Positions 63,001-64,000 of a stretch of DNA of 64,000 nt are shown here, in pieces. The stretch's first letter is position 1, and every line of letters starts with the position of its first letter. This DNA comes from Mycolicibacterium setense (GTDB taxonomy: Bacteria; Actinomycetota; Actinomycetes; Mycobacteriales; Mycobacteriaceae): assembly GCF_000805385.1 (NCBI RefSeq), contig NZ_JTJW01000008.1:124001-188000 (forward strand). The letters run 5' to 3'. The position numbers and the translations under genes are program-made. The notes beneath the pieces are model-generated. The model worked only from the letters and a program-made list of their open reading frames with translations, did not search any database and was not told where the DNA came from.

Positions 63001-64000
63001 CGAAGGCCCGGTCATCGGCGGCGAGTACCGACCGCTGGCCGGGCAGACCCGGCCCCATGTAACCCATTTCGCGGCCGCCCATCGCGTTGGGCTGGCCGGT
63101 CAACGACATCGGGCCGCTACCCGGCCGGCAGATCGCGCCGGTGGCCAGGTGCAGGTTGCAGATCGCGTTGGTGTTCCACGTTCCGTGCGTGCTCTGGTTG
63201 AGCCCCATGGTCCAGCAGCTCATCCACTCCCCGGCCTCGGCGATCATCGCCGCGGCGGTACGGATGTCGGCCTCGGGGATTCCGGTGATCTCGGCGACCA
63301 GGGCCGGCGGATAATCGGCCAGGAACTCCGGCATCGCCTCCCAACCGGTGGTGTGTTCGGCGATGAACTCATGGTCGATCGCGCCGCTCGCAGCGTCTTC
63401 CAGGAGCAGGTGCAGCAGGCCGTTGAGCAGAGCCAGATCCGTGCCCGGCTTGATCTGCAGGAACAGGTCGGCACGTTCGGCGGTCTCAGTCCGGCGCGGG
63501 TCCACCACGATCAGCTTGGCGCCGGCCTTGAGCCGATCGGCCATGCGCAGGAACAGAATCGGATGACAGTCGGCCATGTTCGCACCGGTGACGAAGAACA
63601 GGTCGGCCCGATCGAAATCGGTGTAGGAACCCGGCGGCCCGTCGGCGCCGAGCGACTGTTTGAACCCGGTGCCCGCACTCGCCATGCACAACCGTGAATT
63701 CGATTCGATGTGCACGGTACGCAGGAAGCCCTTGGCGAGCTTGGTCGCCAGGTACTGCGCTTCCAGCGTCATCTGGCCCGACACATAGAGAGCGACGGCA
63801 TCCGGACCGTGCTCGTCGACGATGGCCCGCAACCGGCGGCCGGCTTCGGCCACCGCGTCGTCCACGGGCGTCGGCACCAGTTCATCGGCACGGCTGGGCC
63901 GCAGCAAAGCGGACTTCAGCCGGTCGTCGTCGGCGGCCATCAGCTCGGCGTGCATGGCACCCTTGGTGCACAGCCGCCCGAAATTGGTGGGGTGCAGCTT
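60071..64000 (-). CDS. Assimilatory nitrate reductase/diflavin reductase fusion (N-terminus cut by the window)
   Basis: 1309 residues are visible; the N-terminal Fe-S region is off the right edge, and the last cluster Cys remains in GRLCTKGAMHAEL. A molybdopterin oxidoreductase domain follows (FFVTGANMADCHPI, CWTMGLNQSTHGTWN) with a C-terminal molybdopterin domain. Next is an FMN flavodoxin (WASQTGTAEEFAAGL) and an FAD/NADPH reductase (RSYSISSSP, GVCSTFMAD, GPGTGVAPFRGF, YVCGDAGRMAKDV). It resembles the mycobacterial NasN type, in which NAD(P)H electrons reach nitrate within one chain. Confidence 0.92.
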   Translation of the reverse strand, partial: KLHPTNFGRLCTKGAMHAELMAADDDRLKSALLRPSRADELVPTPVDDAVAEAGRRLRAIVDEHGPDAVALYVSGQMTLEAQYLATKLAKGFLRTVHIESNSRLCMASAGTGFKQSLGADGPPGSYTDFDRADLFFVTGANMADCHPILFLRMADRLKAGAKLIVVDPRRTETAERADLFLQIKPGTDLALLNGLLHLLLEDAASGAIDHEFIAEHTTGWEAMPEFLADYPPALVAEITGIPEADIRTAAAMIAEAGEWMSCWTMGLNQSTHGTWNTNAICNLHLATGAICRPGSGPMSLTGQPNAMGGREMGYMGPGLPGQRSVLAADDRAFVETRWGIEPGTIRSEVGPGTIGMFEQMEQGEIKACWVICTNPVASVANRKTVINGLEAAELVVVQDAYRSTATNHYADILLPAALWAESEGVMVNSERNLTLLTPSVAPLGQARPDWQLICQVAAHLGFAEHFDYQSAEEIFAEIRGFANPKTGYDLRGADYERLRRTPLQWPVPPVDGPGGKDDRHPIRYVNDGVSQDLFVDAHGHRPRLAFPTPSRRAVFHARPHMDAAELPDDDYPMVLNTGRLQHQWHTMTKTGKVDKLNKLNPAPFVEIHPLDALDLDIVEGQPVELASRRGRAVLPAVLSDRVRPGNCFAPFHWNDEHGEYLTVNAVTNDAVDPDSLQPEFKVCAVSLRPVRSVDGTPALHPLAVEMGLSAAHKPSLSQDEKIYLAGFFTGLPDDPAGVPVLPAAAPLSARARLWVDGMLAGRYSRAGDIVAGGRPVPGGPLVLWASQTGTAEEFAAGLAGRIAGASLVNMDELALTDLAAARDILVVTSTFGDGGPPDNGADFWSRLQAHDAPQLHGLRYAVLGIGDKSYDNFCGHAKSLDQRLADLGATKLLERAECEAYDDEPLRQWAETVTTVLTGPAPVPAVIGGGIRTVIPTEPDEFTRAKPILAALARNELLTAPTAAKEVRQFGFDISEYDVNYAVGDSLGVYASNDPAVVDSWLAATALDPDSVIEVDGVEQALRDALISSYDICRVTPDLLRFVADSCPDRSAAKILRSSGERRSNWLRNRNGLDVVAEFAVRAEPEQWQEALVRLTPRSYSISSSPLVSPHEVQLTVSVVRYRGAGGAPRGGVCSTFMADRAAAAPVFLQRSPHFRPPEEPGTPMIMVGPGTGVAPFRGFLQERRALGHTGRNWLFFGDQHRSENFYYRDQFEDMVHDGFLSRLDLAFSRDQADRVYVQHKMLDRGAEIWRWLDDGAHFYVCGDAGRMAKDVDATLTAILRTHGRMSEDAARDYKRELVAQKRYVRDVY

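Overview
The window reads as chromosomal DNA of a non-tuberculous, probably fast-growing mycobacterium (Mycolicibacterium-like). The DNA is GC-rich, and it carries the Pup-proteasome genes (prcA, prcB, pup, dop, mpa), mshC for mycothiol, a CFP2/MTB12-like antigen, mycobacterial lipoproteins and many GTG/TTG starts. From memory, the gene order follows the M. tuberculosis Rv2109c-Rv2141c segment (prcA-prcB-pup-dop, mpa, lppK, DUF503, trmI, RecB-like nuclease, DUF4126, hisG, hisE, metH, PAC2, mshC, cysQ, Rv2133c-Rv2137c, lppL, pyrD, PEBP, M20 peptidase, tRNA-Leu). Blocks absent from the tubercle bacillus are inserted between these genes. I see no insertion sequence, prophage or CRISPR array.

Layout. 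1-2.8 kb: three regulator/target units; two have clear palindromic operators. 2.0-9.5 kb: a continuous minus-strand run ectA-ectB-ectC-ectD-dop-pup-prcB-prcA-DUF2071, joining osmolyte synthesis to protein pupylation and degradation. A possible 43-codon gene lies just before ectA. 9.8-14.0 kb: EamA transporter/LysR and TetR/DUF418 divergent pairs and an adenosine-specific-kinase-family gene. 14.1-15.9 kb: mpa. 16-20.6 kb: secreted antigens, DUF503, trmI, RecB-like nuclease, thioesterase and DinB genes. 20.9-25.3 kb: acyl-ACP desaturase, an ArsR-led operon and a flavin disulfide oxidoreductase. 25.4-30.3 kb: hisE-hisG, a sugar porter, a HAD phosphatase and an NmrA-like protein. 30.3-34.2 kb: metH with a probable S-adenosylhomocysteine riboswitch in its leader. 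34.5-46.9 kb: housekeeping genes (PAC2, mshC, cysQ, uppP, pyrD, M20 peptidase) with two tandem-repeat loci. Synteny ends at tRNA-Leu(GAG) at 46.9 kb.

47-64 kb is the accessory part. It holds an FAD monooxygenase/TetR pair with a nested palindrome, and a secreted protein, five-helix membrane protein and lipo-Rieske redox module. It also holds a divergent locus: a winged-helix/subtilisin protease with a serine hydrolase on one side, and a plant-type fatty-acid alpha-dioxygenase, a catalase-related haem enzyme and a large LuxR regulator on the other. The last gene is a truncated nitrate reductase/diflavin reductase fusion.

The best candidates for something undescribed are: the alpha-dioxygenase/catalase-related/protease/hydrolase locus (50.9-60.1 kb), which looks like a bacterial oxylipin pathway; the metH riboswitch with its ribosome-site hairpin; and a ladder of three stop/start-overlapping minicistrons made by a 32-bp repeat between uppP and a phosphatase gene. 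All calls were made by reading; no database search was run.
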